This document shows, piece by piece, positions 44,281 through 52,658 of a stretch of DNA of 64,000 nt. Under the pieces are notes generated by a model that saw nothing but the letters and a program-made list of their open reading frames with translations, was not told where the DNA came from and ran no database searches. Within the stretch, counting starts at the first letter, position 1. The number at the start of each line of letters is the position of its first letter. A program made the translations under genes and the position numbers. Source of the DNA: Guptibacillus algicola (GTDB taxonomy: Bacteria; Bacillota; Bacilli; Bacillales; Guptibacillaceae); NCBI RefSeq assembly GCF_020171805.1, contig NZ_JAIVAF010000005.1, forward strand, positions 1 to 64,000, in the 5' to 3' direction.

Positions 44281-44304
44281 ACAGGAGAGGAAACTCTCCT
44301 GTTT
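44281..44304 (+). terminator. htrA terminator
   Basis: A 9-bp stem (ACAGGAGAG with its complement) with a 4-nt loop lies right after the stop codon; the T tail is weak. Confidence 0.6.
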
Positions 44305-44318
44305 ACTATGTTTATGAG

Positions 44319-44335
44319 TTATGCACAGTGGATAA
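44319..44335. promoter_or_regulatory. DnaA box pair upstream of the CxxH/CxxC gene
   Basis: TTATGCAC-A-GTGGATAA is a near-perfect head-to-head pair of DnaA boxes, with the same layout as the one upstream of mnmE. Confidence 0.6.
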
Positions 44336-44351
44336 CTTAGAAGGGATGAGA

Positions 44352-44519
44352 ATGATGAAGATCTATAGTTGCGAAGAACATGTAGAGCTTGCTCTTGATG
44401 TGACAGTGGATGAAACAGAGCATTTTCCAGTGTTAGAAAAGCTCGAAGAGAACAACGAAAACTTGTCCACAACATGCGAATATTGCAGTGAAACTGCCGT
44501 ATATATGGTGTCGAACTAA
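44352..44519 (+). CDS. CxxH/CxxC small protein
   Basis: A 55-residue protein with CEEH near the N-terminus and CEYC near the C-terminus: a likely zinc-binding pair. It matches a small Bacillales family named for these motifs, found between htrA and rlmH; no function is known. Start 44352 or the next ATG at 44355; AAGGGATGAG lies upstream. It sits between two clusters of DnaA boxes. Confidence 0.85.
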   Translation: MMKIYSCEEHVELALDVTVDETEHFPVLEKLEENNENLSTTCEYCSETAVYMVSN

Positions 44520-44534
44520 TATTCGGTCACGATA

Positions 44535-44599
44535 TGTGGATAGAAAATGTGTATATGTGGATAAGTCCTGTTGATAACATGTTTATTAACTGTGGATGT
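44535..44599. promoter_or_regulatory. DnaA box cluster upstream of rlmH
   Basis: Four box-like 9-mers in one orientation: TGTGGATAG (44535), TGTGGATAA (44556, perfect), TGTTGATAA (44569) and TGTGGATGT (44591). With the pair at 44319, this makes six boxes within about 280 bp. From memory, B. subtilis has a DnaA-box cluster near yydA (rlmH). Confidence 0.7.
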
Positions 44600-44635
44600 A
44601 CTATATAAAGAACGACTTGGGGGAAGGTGTTTAAC

Positions 44636-45115
44636 ATGAATATTAGTATCATTACGGTTGGTAAATTAAAAGAGAAATACCTGAAGCAAGGAATAGCAGA
44701 GTACACGAAACGTCTCGGTCCTTTTGCCAAAATAGAAGTGATCGAGGTGCCAGATGAAAAAGCCCCTGAGAACCTTAGTGATGTTGAAATGGAGCAGGTG
44801 AAGAATGCAGAAGGCACACGCATCCTCTCAAAAATCTCTCAGGATGCTCACGTAATAGCTCTAGCGATAGAGGGGAATATGAAAACCTCTGAAAAACTAG
44901 CAAAAGACCTTGATCAGCTCGCTACATATGGAAAAAGTAAAGTCGCGTTTGTGATAGGAGGCTCTCTAGGCTTAAGCGACGACGTTATGAAGAGGGCGAA
45001 TGATACACTATCCTTCTCGAAGATGACGTTCCCTCATCAGCTTATGAGACTGGTTCTCGTTGAACAGATCTATCGTGCGTTTAAGATTAATCGCGGGGAG
45101 CCGTATCATAAGTAA
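44636..45115 (+). CDS. rlmH: 23S rRNA pseudouridine-1915 N3-methyltransferase RlmH
   Basis: A 159-residue SPOUT methyltransferase. It has [16 protein letters not shown], the knot motif [13 protein letters not shown] and [19 protein letters not shown] at the C-terminus. It methylates the pseudouridine in helix 69 of 23S rRNA. The ATG at 44636 has GGGGAAGG upstream; an in-frame GTG three codons earlier lies in that Shine-Dalgarno. Confidence 0.97.
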   Translation: MNISIITVGKLKEKYLKQGIAEYTKRLGPFAKIEVIEVPDEKAPENLSDVEMEQVKNAEGTRILSKISQDAHVIALAIEGNMKTSEKLAKDLDQLATYGKSKVAFVIGGSLGLSDDVMKRANDTLSFSKMTFPHQLMRLVLVEQIYRAFKINRGEPYHK

Positions 45116-45419
45116 ATATGCTCTGAGCAAAGCGTTTCTTTCTAAGGAGGAACGCTTTCATAAGGGTTAGGTAATCGTACCGTCCTCACAAAACTATCAG
45201 AATACTCACTTTAATCACAAACTCTAGTTTGCATACATAGCTGTCTAAACTCTTTATAAAAAGGGAACATATATGAATAGATATTTTTAACAATTGTGAA
45301 TTTCAAATATGATATGGTTATAATGGAGATAGAAACGGAATGTTCCAAAGTGACGCCTTGCGAGACGTAAGCTTGTGCGCCTACTCTTTATTAAAATTAA
45401 TAAGATAAGGAAGGATACC
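45116..45419 (+). promoter_or_regulatory. rlmH-mqo intergenic region
   Basis: After an AAAGCGTT/AACGCTTT hairpin (45129-45158; probable rlmH terminator) the region holds no gene that I can support. A TATAAT at 45319-45324 with TTGTGA 19 nt upstream is a weak candidate mqo promoter. The leader segment 45350-45385 has an imperfect GC-rich hairpin of unknown role. Confidence 0.45.
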
Positions 45420-46919
45420 ATGAGTAACAATCACAAAAAAGACGTTATCTTAATTGGTGCTGGAGTCATGAGTGCGACTTTGGGATCATTACTGAAAGAG
45501 TTAGCACCGGAATGGAATATAAAAGTATTTGAGAAGCTCGGCAGTGCAGGCGAAGAAAGCTCCAACGAGTGGAATAATGCAGGGACAGGCCATGCCGCCC
45601 TTTGTGAGCTGAATTATACATCTGAGAAAGCTGATGGATCGATCGACATTAGTAAGGCTGTAAAAGTAAATGAACAGTTCCAGCTATCAAGGCAGTTTTG
45701 GTCATTTCTAGTAAACAAAGGTTTAATTGATAACCCTCAAGATTTTATTATGCCAATCCCACATATGAGCCTTGTACACGGGGAAGCAAATGTCGCGTTT
45801 TTGAAAAAGCGCATGGAAGCGTTGTCAACGAAACCAATGTTTCAAGGCATGGAATTTACTGAGGATCCCGAAAAGCTAAAAGAATGGATCCCATTAATAA
45901 TGAATGGTCGTACAACGAATGAACCGATAGCAGCGACAAAAATCGACTCGGGCACTGATGTTAATTTTGGTGCGCTAACTCGCCTGATGTTTGAGAATTT
46001 GGAAAGTGAAAACGTTGCCATCAACTATAAGCATAGTGTTGAAGATATTAAGCGTACAAAAGAAGGTCTGTGGGAAGTAAAGGTTAAGGATATGGAAAAC
46101 GATACACTAGGGTATCATTCTGCTGACTTCGTTTTTATAGGCGGCGGTGGTGGTAGTCTCCATCTGCTACAAAAGACTGGTATTCCTGAATCGAAGCATA
46201 TTGGAGGATTTCCTGTTAGCGGGCTATTTATGGTTTGTAAAAACCCAGATGTTGTAGAGCAGCATCATGGAAAGGTATATGGCAAAGCGAAGGTAGGAGC
46301 ACCTCCGATGTCTGTTCCACACCTTGATACAAGATATATAGGCAACAAGAAAACGCTTCTTTTCGGTCCATTTGCTGGTTTTTCACCAAAGTTTTTAAAA
46401 GGTGGTTCAAACCTCGACTTGATTAGCTCAGTTAAGCCAAATAACGTGTTTACAATGATGGCAGCTGGATTAAAAGAAATGGGGCTTACTAAATACTTAA
46501 TTCAACAAGTGATGCAATCCCATGAACAGCGTATGGAAGATATTCGAGAGTTTATTCCTAATGCAAAAGCAGAAGATTGGGAAATCGTCGTTGCAGGTCA
46601 ACGTGTTCAAGTTATTAAGGATACTGAAAGCGGAGGCAAAGGGACACTTCAGTTTGGTACTGAGATTGTTAACGCTTCTGATGGCTCAATTGCCGCATTA
46701 CTTGGTGCTTCGCCAGGTGCTTCTACAGCTGTTCACGTTATGCTTGATCTTTTCGAAAGGTGTTTCCCTCAACAGATGGCAGATTGGGAACCGAAAATTA
46801 AAGAAATGATCCCTTCATATGGTCAGTCGTTAGCTGAGAACCCTGATCTCTTTCAAGAGATTCATACCTCTACAGCAGAGACATTAGGATTAAATAAAAA
46901 CGAAGTTGTTTATAGTTAA
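45420..46919 (+). CDS. mqo: Malate:quinone oxidoreductase
   Basis: A 499-residue FAD-dependent peripheral membrane enzyme that oxidises malate to oxaloacetate and passes electrons to quinone. It has an N-terminal dinucleotide motif [32 protein letters not shown], and the C-terminal [17 protein letters not shown]. The ATG at 45420 follows AAGGAAGG; an earlier in-frame start at 45375 has no Shine-Dalgarno. B. subtilis lacks this enzyme in this location. Confidence 0.95.
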   Translation: MSNNHKKDVILIGAGVMSATLGSLLKELAPEWNIKVFEKLGSAGEESSNEWNNAGTGHAALCELNYTSEKADGSIDISKAVKVNEQFQLSRQFWSFLVNKGLIDNPQDFIMPIPHMSLVHGEANVAFLKKRMEALSTKPMFQGMEFTEDPEKLKEWIPLIMNGRTTNEPIAATKIDSGTDVNFGALTRLMFENLESENVAINYKHSVEDIKRTKEGLWEVKVKDMENDTLGYHSADFVFIGGGGGSLHLLQKTGIPESKHIGGFPVSGLFMVCKNPDVVEQHHGKVYGKAKVGAPPMSVPHLDTRYIGNKKTLLFGPFAGFSPKFLKGGSNLDLISSVKPNNVFTMMAAGLKEMGLTKYLIQQVMQSHEQRMEDIREFIPNAKAEDWEIVVAGQRVQVIKDTESGGKGTLQFGTEIVNASDGSIAALLGASPGASTAVHVMLDLFERCFPQQMADWEPKIKEMIPSYGQSLAENPDLFQEIHTSTAETLGLNKNEVVYS

Positions 46920-46932
46920 TATGCTGGAACCA

Positions 46933-46966
46933 AAAGCTAAGCGAACGTATTGTTCGCTTAGCTTTA
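46933..46966 (+). terminator. mqo terminator
   Basis: A strong 14-bp stem (AAAGCTAAGCGAAC with its complement) with a 5-nt loop; the tail is TTTATTGT. Confidence 0.88.
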
Positions 46967-47047
46967 TTGTGTGAATAGGTCGTATGTAACCAACCGCTAA
47001 GCATAATAAAGATAGAAGGAAAGTGGGCTTTCTGTAATAAAACTTAA

Positions 47048-47224
47048 TGTACACAAAAGTGTGTACTTGTTTGCAATATCGTTTACATGTACACATAATA
47101 TGTATACAAGTTTACATTAATGTACACATGCTGTTACAGAGGGATGTATACGTATTTGTAAACAAGTATACAAATGTTGTTTACATGTATACATTTTTGT
47201 AAACAAGTATACGTAATTGTAAAC
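47048..47224. repeat. Centromere-like repeat array (parC candidate)
   Basis: In 177 bp there are at least 14 copies of a 7-mer related to TGTAWAC or its complement: TGTACAC (47048, 47088, 47121), TGTATAC (47101, 47145, 47186), TGTAAAC (47157, 47198, 47218), GTTTACA (47081, 47110, 47179) and GTATACA/G (47166, 47207). The 15-mer TGTAAACAAGTATAC occurs twice. The array lies upstream of an actin-like ATPase gene, as parC does in ParMRC plasmid partition loci. Confidence 0.85.
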
Positions 47225-47240
47225 TAGATACTAAGACTTA

Positions 47241-47269
47241 TTGACGAATGGAGAAATCTTCTATAACTT
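47241..47269 (+). promoter_or_regulatory. Candidate parM promoter
   Basis: TTGACG at 47241-47246 with TAACTT 17 nt downstream, or TATAAC 15 nt downstream. It lies between the repeats and the gene, so adaptor protein bound to the repeats could repress it. Confidence 0.45.
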
Positions 47270-47325
47270 TTAATTTAATAGTAGAAATACTAGATTGAAT
47301 TTAATTTGAAAGGGTGGATTGATTT

Positions 47326-48513
47326 ATGAGTAATTCAAGAATCGCTGCTGTTGATGTTGGAAATGACTCTTTAAAAGGAATCTATGGGAAACTTGAATCC
47401 GACTTATACATACCAAACGTTATTGCAAGAGACATTGAAGACCGTCCTGTAATTGGAATTGAGGAACTTGATACGAAGGATCCCCTCGATGGTATTCACA
47501 TTAAAGTACACTCCCCTGCTCTCCAGGACAACAATGCAATTTACAGAGTGGGGAACCTTGCGACGACGAGTGATAACCCTACTGAGCTTGATCCAGGTAG
47601 CGCTAAATCAGAAGAAGATCAAACGCTGATCATGCTATTTGCATCACTAGCTTTGGATGCTGTTAATGAAAACAATACAGCTAACTTTAAGAATCAGAAT
47701 GGTGTCATCGATGCTAATTACACACTAGGTACTGGACTTCCCCTTCGTGAAGTAAAGGAAGGAAAGGACGTTGGTTATCGTTCTAGACTTCTTGGCTCTG
47801 TGCACCAGGTAGAATTCTTAGTAACTCCTAAACATCAAGGTAAGAAAGTTAACATTAAGTTTGATGAAGTGAAGGTATACCCTGAAGGATTTGCTGCTTA
47901 TATTAACCTAGTAATGGATAATGACCTTAACGTTATTAACAAAGATCTAATCGATAAGCGTATTCTGATACAGGATATCGGAGGATTGTCTACTGATATC
48001 GCTGTTATTAAAAACAGAAACGTTGATGATGACAAAGCACAAGGATTTAATATCGGTGTAGCGGAATCACTAGAATTAATTCGTGAAGAAATTCGTTCGA
48101 AGCATGGAGTTGAGCTAGATAGCAGACGTGACGTCGTTGATATTATCACGAAGAAAAACGATCGTAATCACATTATGGTTCGCGGAAGTCGTACGAGCGT
48201 TCATGATATTACGGATCGTATTCTTCTTGAACTTGCTAAAAAGCAATATCGTCACCTTCGTAACGTTTGGCAGAAGAATTCTCAAACAGAAATTTGTTAC
48301 TTCGTAGGTGGAGGGTCAATCGTTCTTAAAGATTACCTTAAAACACTTAACAACAACCTTGATGGCTATAATATCGACTTTTTCGAGGACGAAAAAGAAA
48401 GCATCTGGATGATGTCTAATGCTTATTATAAGCTCATTTCTGATTATAGAAGAAAGCTTCAGAAAGAGGCATCTAAAGATAAGAAGGAAGATAAGCATAA
48501 GGTCAAAAGCTAG
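47326..48513 (+). CDS. parM: ParM/StbA-family actin-like ATPase
   Basis: A 395-residue actin-fold protein that should polymerise with ATP. Phosphate-1 motif DVGNDSLKG starts at Asp10, phosphate-2 motif DIGGLSTDI at Asp217, and an adenosine-type motif VGGGSIVLKDY at about 328. This is the pattern of ParM/Alp plasmid-segregation actins, not MreB or FtsA. AAAGGGTGG precedes the ATG. The lysine-rich C-terminus (KEDKHKVKS) extends past the fold. An adaptor gene follows 9 nt later and a repeat array lies upstream. The subfamily was not determined. Confidence 0.88.
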   Translation: MSNSRIAAVDVGNDSLKGIYGKLESDLYIPNVIARDIEDRPVIGIEELDTKDPLDGIHIKVHSPALQDNNAIYRVGNLATTSDNPTELDPGSAKSEEDQTLIMLFASLALDAVNENNTANFKNQNGVIDANYTLGTGLPLREVKEGKDVGYRSRLLGSVHQVEFLVTPKHQGKKVNIKFDEVKVYPEGFAAYINLVMDNDLNVINKDLIDKRILIQDIGGLSTDIAVIKNRNVDDDKAQGFNIGVAESLELIREEIRSKHGVELDSRRDVVDIITKKNDRNHIMVRGSRTSVHDITDRILLELAKKQYRHLRNVWQKNSQTEICYFVGGGSIVLKDYLKTLNNNLDGYNIDFFEDEKESIWMMSNAYYKLISDYRRKLQKEASKDKKEDKHKVKS

Positions 48514-48522
48514 GGTGATTTG

Positions 48523-49098
48523 ATGAAAAAGGCGGGGATGACAGGGGTTCAAAGGGGACAGGCGATCACTTTTCGGCTGCCCTCTGACACGCCTGATCAT
48601 ATTCTGAAACAATTGCAAAAATTAAAAGAAGAAGAGAAGCGAAACTTTTCAAGTCGCATTGCAGAGTATGTACTTGAGGGTGTGACTCAAACGATCAAAA
48701 GAGATAACGAGGCGATTACTGTTCCTCTGCCAAAGGGTTTAAGTAAAGCCCAACGTGATTGGTTGAAGCATGAACACTCTGAGGCTCTTCTAGGCAATAT
48801 TGTTTATCAGATTTTATCAGATCCTCTTCGTGCTGCTTCCATATTAGCCACGTTTACTAGTAGTTCTCTTGATATTGAAGAAGCTTTATACTGGCAGGAG
48901 AAAGGCTCTCTAGCCGCATATAAACCTGAACGTGATGAAGAAGATCAATCTGTGTCAGAGATTCAACCTAATGATGATGATTTAATGAATTTCGATTGGG
49001 ATCAAGCAAAGCAAGAGCAAAGTTCATCGATCGAAGAAGATGCTGAAGATAACGATGATGATTTGCTTGGTGGTTTCTTAGACAAGATGAATAAATAA
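48523..49098 (+). CDS. ParR-like ribbon-helix-helix adaptor
   Basis: A 191-residue protein. The N-terminal region QAITFRLPSDTPDHILKQL followed by NFSSRIAEYVLEGV fits a ribbon-helix-helix DNA-binding domain, as in ParR. A second LP-type segment (TVPLPKGLSKAQRDWL) comes next. The C-terminal third is highly acidic (EEDAEDNDDDLLGGFLDKMNK), as expected for a tail that contacts the actin filament. Position directly after parM supports the adaptor role; no strong sequence identity was seen. Confidence 0.72.
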   Translation: MKKAGMTGVQRGQAITFRLPSDTPDHILKQLQKLKEEEKRNFSSRIAEYVLEGVTQTIKRDNEAITVPLPKGLSKAQRDWLKHEHSEALLGNIVYQILSDPLRAASILATFTSSSLDIEEALYWQEKGSLAAYKPERDEEDQSVSEIQPNDDDLMNFDWDQAKQEQSSSIEEDAEDNDDDLLGGFLDKMNK

Positions 49099-49102
49099 GA
49101 AC

Positions 49103-49138
49103 GAGGCAGAAGAGATACGCTCTCTTCTGCCTCTTTTT
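49103..49138 (+). terminator. Terminator after the ParMR pair
   Basis: A perfect 13-bp stem (GAGGCAGAAGAGA with its complement) and five T. It also lies beyond the 3' end of the convergent nagE. Confidence 0.92.
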
Positions 49139-49162
49139 ATCATATTTTCCGGGCAATAGTGA

Positions 49163-50524
49163 CTAAAGTTTCCGCATAGCATCTGCTACGAACTCTACGT
49201 CCGTTCCAACAATGATTTGGAGATTGCGGCTATCAACTTTTATTACTCCTCTTGCACCGTGTTTTTTCAATTCAGCTTCATTCACAGCCGATGCGTCTTT
49301 AATTTGTAAGCGGAGCCTAGTCGTGCAGTAATCGATCGAGGAGATGTTATCAATTCCCCCGATGCTTCTTACAAAGTGACCAGCCATGAGGTCGTATTTA
49401 TCACCTTCAGCAGGTGCGTCGTCCTGTGCAGTCATATCTTCATCTTCACGCCCTGGTGTTTTCAAGTTGAAAGTACGAATAAGGACGTAGAAGATGATGA
49501 AGTATATTACTCCGTATGCTAGCCCAATTATAAGCAATAGAACAGGTTTTTGGGCTAGTCCGAAGTTTAGGAAGTAATCGATTGCTCCTGCCGAGAACCC
49601 AAATCCATGATGAATGTCCAATACATATGCTAGAACCATGGAGCTTGAGGTTAATAGCGCGTGAATAACATAGAGAAACGGTGACAGGAACATAAAGGCA
49701 AATTCGATCGGTTCTGTAATTCCTGTTAGGAATGAGGCGAAAGCAATCCCGATCAGCATGCCGCTTACCTCAGCTCTTCTCTCTCTTTTTGCAGTAGCAA
49801 TCATTGCTAGACACGCGGCTGGTAAGCCGAACATCATAATTGGGAAGAACCCTGTCATGAAGATACCTGCTGATGGATCTTCCGCAAAGAATCGGTTGAG
49901 GTCACCCGTTGCCCCGTTATATTCTCCGAAAACGAACCATACTAAGCTGTTTAACACGTGGTGAAGTCCAAATGGGATTAAGAGTCTATTTAAGAACCCA
50001 AATACCCCTACTCCAAGTGCACCAGCGTCGATAATCCACTGTCCGAGTGCATTGATACCATCCTGAATCGGCGGCCACACAAACCCGAATATTCCAGCCA
50101 GTATAACCATTGTGGCAGCAGTTATAATCGGTACGAAACGTCTTCCTCCAAAGAACCCAAGCCAACTCGGTAATTTTATATCATGAAACCGGTTATACAA
50201 TAAGCCAGCGACAATCCCTGAGATGATTCCCCCTAGCACTGCCATTTCTATTTCTTTATCAATCGATTGTGCGCCTTGTGTCAGTACAAGATAGCCAATT
50301 GCACCTGATAATCCGGCAGCCCCGCTTCCATCTTTAGAAAACCCTATAGCGACTCCAATAGCGAAAATAAGTGCAAGATTATCGAATATAGCTCCACCTG
50401 CAGCTGCTACGAACGGAATTCCTAACAAATCATCTTGCCCCAAACGAAGCAATAATGCTGCGGCAGGTAAAACCGCAATCGGTAGCATCAACGACTTTCC
50501 TACCCGTTGCAAAGCTCCTAGCAT
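49163..50524 (-). CDS. nagE: PTS N-acetylglucosamine transporter EIICB
   Basis: A 453-residue sugar PTS permease of the glucose family (like B. subtilis NagP). The EIIC domain covers about residues 1-350 with ten or so transmembrane helices; the EIIB domain at the C-terminus carries the phosphorylated cysteine in SIDYCTTRLRLQ. There is no EIIA domain, so EIIA must come from elsewhere. The ATG at 50524 follows AGGAGG; a longer upstream reading would run through the operators. Divergent from nagA. Confidence 0.94.
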   Translation of the reverse strand: MLGALQRVGKSLMLPIAVLPAAALLLRLGQDDLLGIPFVAAAGGAIFDNLALIFAIGVAIGFSKDGSGAAGLSGAIGYLVLTQGAQSIDKEIEMAVLGGIISGIVAGLLYNRFHDIKLPSWLGFFGGRRFVPIITAATMVILAGIFGFVWPPIQDGINALGQWIIDAGALGVGVFGFLNRLLIPFGLHHVLNSLVWFVFGEYNGATGDLNRFFAEDPSAGIFMTGFFPIMMFGLPAACLAMIATAKRERRAEVSGMLIGIAFASFLTGITEPIEFAFMFLSPFLYVIHALLTSSSMVLAYVLDIHHGFGFSAGAIDYFLNFGLAQKPVLLLIIGLAYGVIYFIIFYVLIRTFNLKTPGREDEDMTAQDDAPAEGDKYDLMAGHFVRSIGGIDNISSIDYCTTRLRLQIKDASAVNEAELKKHGARGVIKVDSRNLQIIVGTDVEFVADAMRKL

Positions 50525-50551
50525 AATACTTTCAACCTCCTTATGGTCGTT

Positions 50552-50567
50552 TTGAAAACGTTTTATC
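50552..50567. promoter_or_regulatory. Candidate cre (CcpA) site of nagE
   Basis: TTGAAAACGTTTTATC keeps the GAAAACGTTTT core and matches cre at about 13 of 16 positions. It lies just downstream of the proposed nagE start site, a position that allows roadblock repression. Confidence 0.5.
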
Positions 50568-50597
50568 TCCAAACCAATCATAACAACAATTAAATAT

Positions 50598-50613
50598 AGT
50601 TGTCTATACCAAT
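50598..50613. promoter_or_regulatory. NagR operator (dre-like), nagE side
   Basis: AGTTGTCTATACCAAT is the reverse complement of the known NagR/YvoA target type ATTGGTATAGACAACT. Its TAGACA on the minus strand is the -35 of a nagE promoter with TATGAT 18 nt downstream. Confidence 0.85.
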
Positions 50614-50645
50614 TTATACGCACTCGAAGTTTGTGTTCTTCCTCT

Positions 50646-50658
50646 GGTATAGACAACT
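50646..50658. promoter_or_regulatory. NagR operator (dre-like), nagA side
   Basis: GGTATAGACAACT is the exact reverse complement of the core of the nagE-side operator, 32 nt away. Its TAGACA (50650-50655) is the -35 of the nagA promoter, with TAAAAT at 50673-50678 after 17 nt. Confidence 0.85.
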
Positions 50659-50713
50659 GTACTTTAAGGTGATAAAATTTATATAACAAGCCAACGATAA
50701 GGAGTTTGATCGT

Positions 50714-51892
50714 ATGAATGAGGACAGCTTTGTTATTGATCACGTACGGATATATGCTGAAGATGAAACCATAAGTAATGGATATATTAGAGTAAGAGAT
50801 GGAAAAATTGTGGATGTTGGTCACTCTAGTACTCTCACTATCGATTCTGATGAGAGCGTCTTTCCTGTTTCAGACAGCTTGAGTTTATTGCCGGGGATGA
50901 TCGATGTGCACATCCACGGTGTGAGTGGAGCAGATACGATGGATGCCACTCCAGAAGCCCTAGATACGATCACTAGAACGCTACCATCAGAAGGTACAAC
51001 AAGCTTCCTTGCTACCACGATTACGAACGAAGCCGCTGCAATTGAGAAAGCATTGGACAATGCTTCAGATTTTCTAGTAAATCACCAAAAACCAGGGAAT
51101 GCGGAAATTTTAGGTATTCATTTAGAAGGTCCATTTATCAATAACGTTAGGGCGGGAGCACAACCTTCTGATGCTATTCAGGAACCAAACATCGACTTGT
51201 TCAAGAAATGGAACAAACTAGCACGTGAAACAATAAAGCTCGTAACATTAGCTCCTGAGCTTGATCGTGGAGTAGAGATGGTGCGATACTTATCAAAAAA
51301 AGGAATCGTTGCTTCGATTGGCCATTCTGATGCAACGCATGAGCAGGTTAAATTAGCAGTTGATAACGGCGCAACTCATGTGACACACCTTTACAATGGA
51401 ATGAGAGGTCTACATCATCGCGAGCCCGGGGTTGCTGGAGCTGCTTTACTGTTCGGTGAACTTAGAGCGGAAATCATTGCGGATGGTTATCACGTACGTC
51501 CGGAAATGATTGATTTAGCTTACCGCCAAAAAACAGATGAAGGAATTGTATTGATAACAGATTCAATGCGTGCAAAATGCTTAAAAAATGGAAGCTACGA
51601 CCTTGGTGGTCAGGACGTTTTCGTTCAAGATGGGAAAGCGGTATTAGACAATGGAACGTTAGCAGGAAGTGTTCTGAAAATGAACGACGCTTTGCGTAAC
51701 ATTCAGGAGTTCACTGGCTGCTCCCTAGAAAGTGCGATCAAAATGGCGGCAGAAAATCCCGCTCGACAAATCGGTGTGTATGATCGGAAAGGTAGTATTG
51801 CTGTTGGAAAGGACGCAGACCTCATCCTACTCGATAATCAAGGAGAAATCTTTGCGACATTCTGTAAAGGTGTGCTTTCAGAAACAAAATAA
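50714..51892 (+). CDS. nagA: N-acetylglucosamine-6-phosphate deacetylase
   Basis: A 392-residue amidohydrolase that converts GlcNAc-6-P to GlcN-6-P and acetate. Metal and substrate motifs: DVHIHGVSG, GIHLEGPFI, HVTHLYNGM and LITDSMRAK. Start ATG at 50714. The operon nagA-nagB-nagR follows, each gene 12-17 nt apart. Likely induced by GlcN-6-P or GlcNAc-6-P through NagR. Confidence 0.95.
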   Translation: MNEDSFVIDHVRIYAEDETISNGYIRVRDGKIVDVGHSSTLTIDSDESVFPVSDSLSLLPGMIDVHIHGVSGADTMDATPEALDTITRTLPSEGTTSFLATTITNEAAAIEKALDNASDFLVNHQKPGNAEILGIHLEGPFINNVRAGAQPSDAIQEPNIDLFKKWNKLARETIKLVTLAPELDRGVEMVRYLSKKGIVASIGHSDATHEQVKLAVDNGATHVTHLYNGMRGLHHREPGVAGAALLFGELRAEIIADGYHVRPEMIDLAYRQKTDEGIVLITDSMRAKCLKNGSYDLGGQDVFVQDGKAVLDNGTLAGSVLKMNDALRNIQEFTGCSLESAIKMAAENPARQIGVYDRKGSIAVGKDADLILLDNQGEIFATFCKGVLSETK

Positions 51893-51904
51893 GGAGGGGG
51901 CAGT

Positions 51905-52642
51905 ATGAGAGTCATAGAAGCAGAGGATTATCAGGAACTCAGTAATCTCGCAGCTGACTACTTTATTAATAAAATAAAAGAAAACCCAGAAATAACGCTC
52001 GGATTGGCAACTGGCGGAACGCCTAAAGGCACCTACAAGAAAATGGTGGAGGATCATGCCAAACATGGTACCTCTTATCGTCGTGTAACAACATTTAACT
52101 TAGATGAATATGTTGGCCTGGGTTCAGACCACCCAAATAGTTATCATCAATTTATGGAGACTCACCTTTTTAAAGATATCGATCTTCCTTCAACTCAAAA
52201 GCATCTTCCAAATGGGATTGCTTTAGATATTAATAAAGAATGTATCGAATATGAACAAGCGATCGAACGTTCTGGTGGAATTGATGTGCAACTTCTTGGA
52301 TTAGGAAGCAATGGGCATATCGGATTTAATGAACCTGGCACTGCTTTTGAGACTAGGACTCATGTAGTGGAGCTCGCACCATCGACGCGCCAGGCAAATG
52401 CGCGTTTTTTTAATCATGCCGACGAAGTTCCACAGAGAGCGATAACAATGGGCATTTCTACGATTATGCAAAGTAAGGAGATCGTATTGTTGGTTTCAGG
52501 AGAGTCGAAGCATCATGCGCTCAAAGAGTTACTTATCAGACAAAGCGATGAGGGATTTCCTGCTTCGGTTTTAACGAAACACCCTCATGTTACAATAATT
52601 GCTGACAGAAGCGCATTGTCAGGAATTCCTGTAAACGGCTGA
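51905..52642 (+). CDS. nagB: Glucosamine-6-phosphate deaminase
   Basis: A 245-residue NagB-fold enzyme that converts GlcN-6-P to fructose-6-P and ammonia. It carries LATGGTPKGTYK, the active-site FNLDEYVGL and GLGSNGHIGFNEPG. It feeds amino sugar carbon to glycolysis and is translated right after nagA, with AAGGAGGGG upstream. Confidence 0.96.
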   Translation: MRVIEAEDYQELSNLAADYFINKIKENPEITLGLATGGTPKGTYKKMVEDHAKHGTSYRRVTTFNLDEYVGLGSDHPNSYHQFMETHLFKDIDLPSTQKHLPNGIALDINKECIEYEQAIERSGGIDVQLLGLGSNGHIGFNEPGTAFETRTHVVELAPSTRQANARFFNHADEVPQRAITMGISTIMQSKEIVLLVSGESKHHALKELLIRQSDEGFPASVLTKHPHVTIIADRSALSGIPVNG

Positions 52643-52658
52643 AAGGAGAATCATACGA

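Noticed and set aside
47040-47230. Repeat array as a CRISPR array
   Set aside because: Units are 7-15 bp, in both orientations, without uniform spacers, and no cas gene is nearby.
47040-49100. Integrated plasmid replication origin with iterons
   Set aside because: No replication initiator protein is present; the repeats are better explained as a partition centromere.
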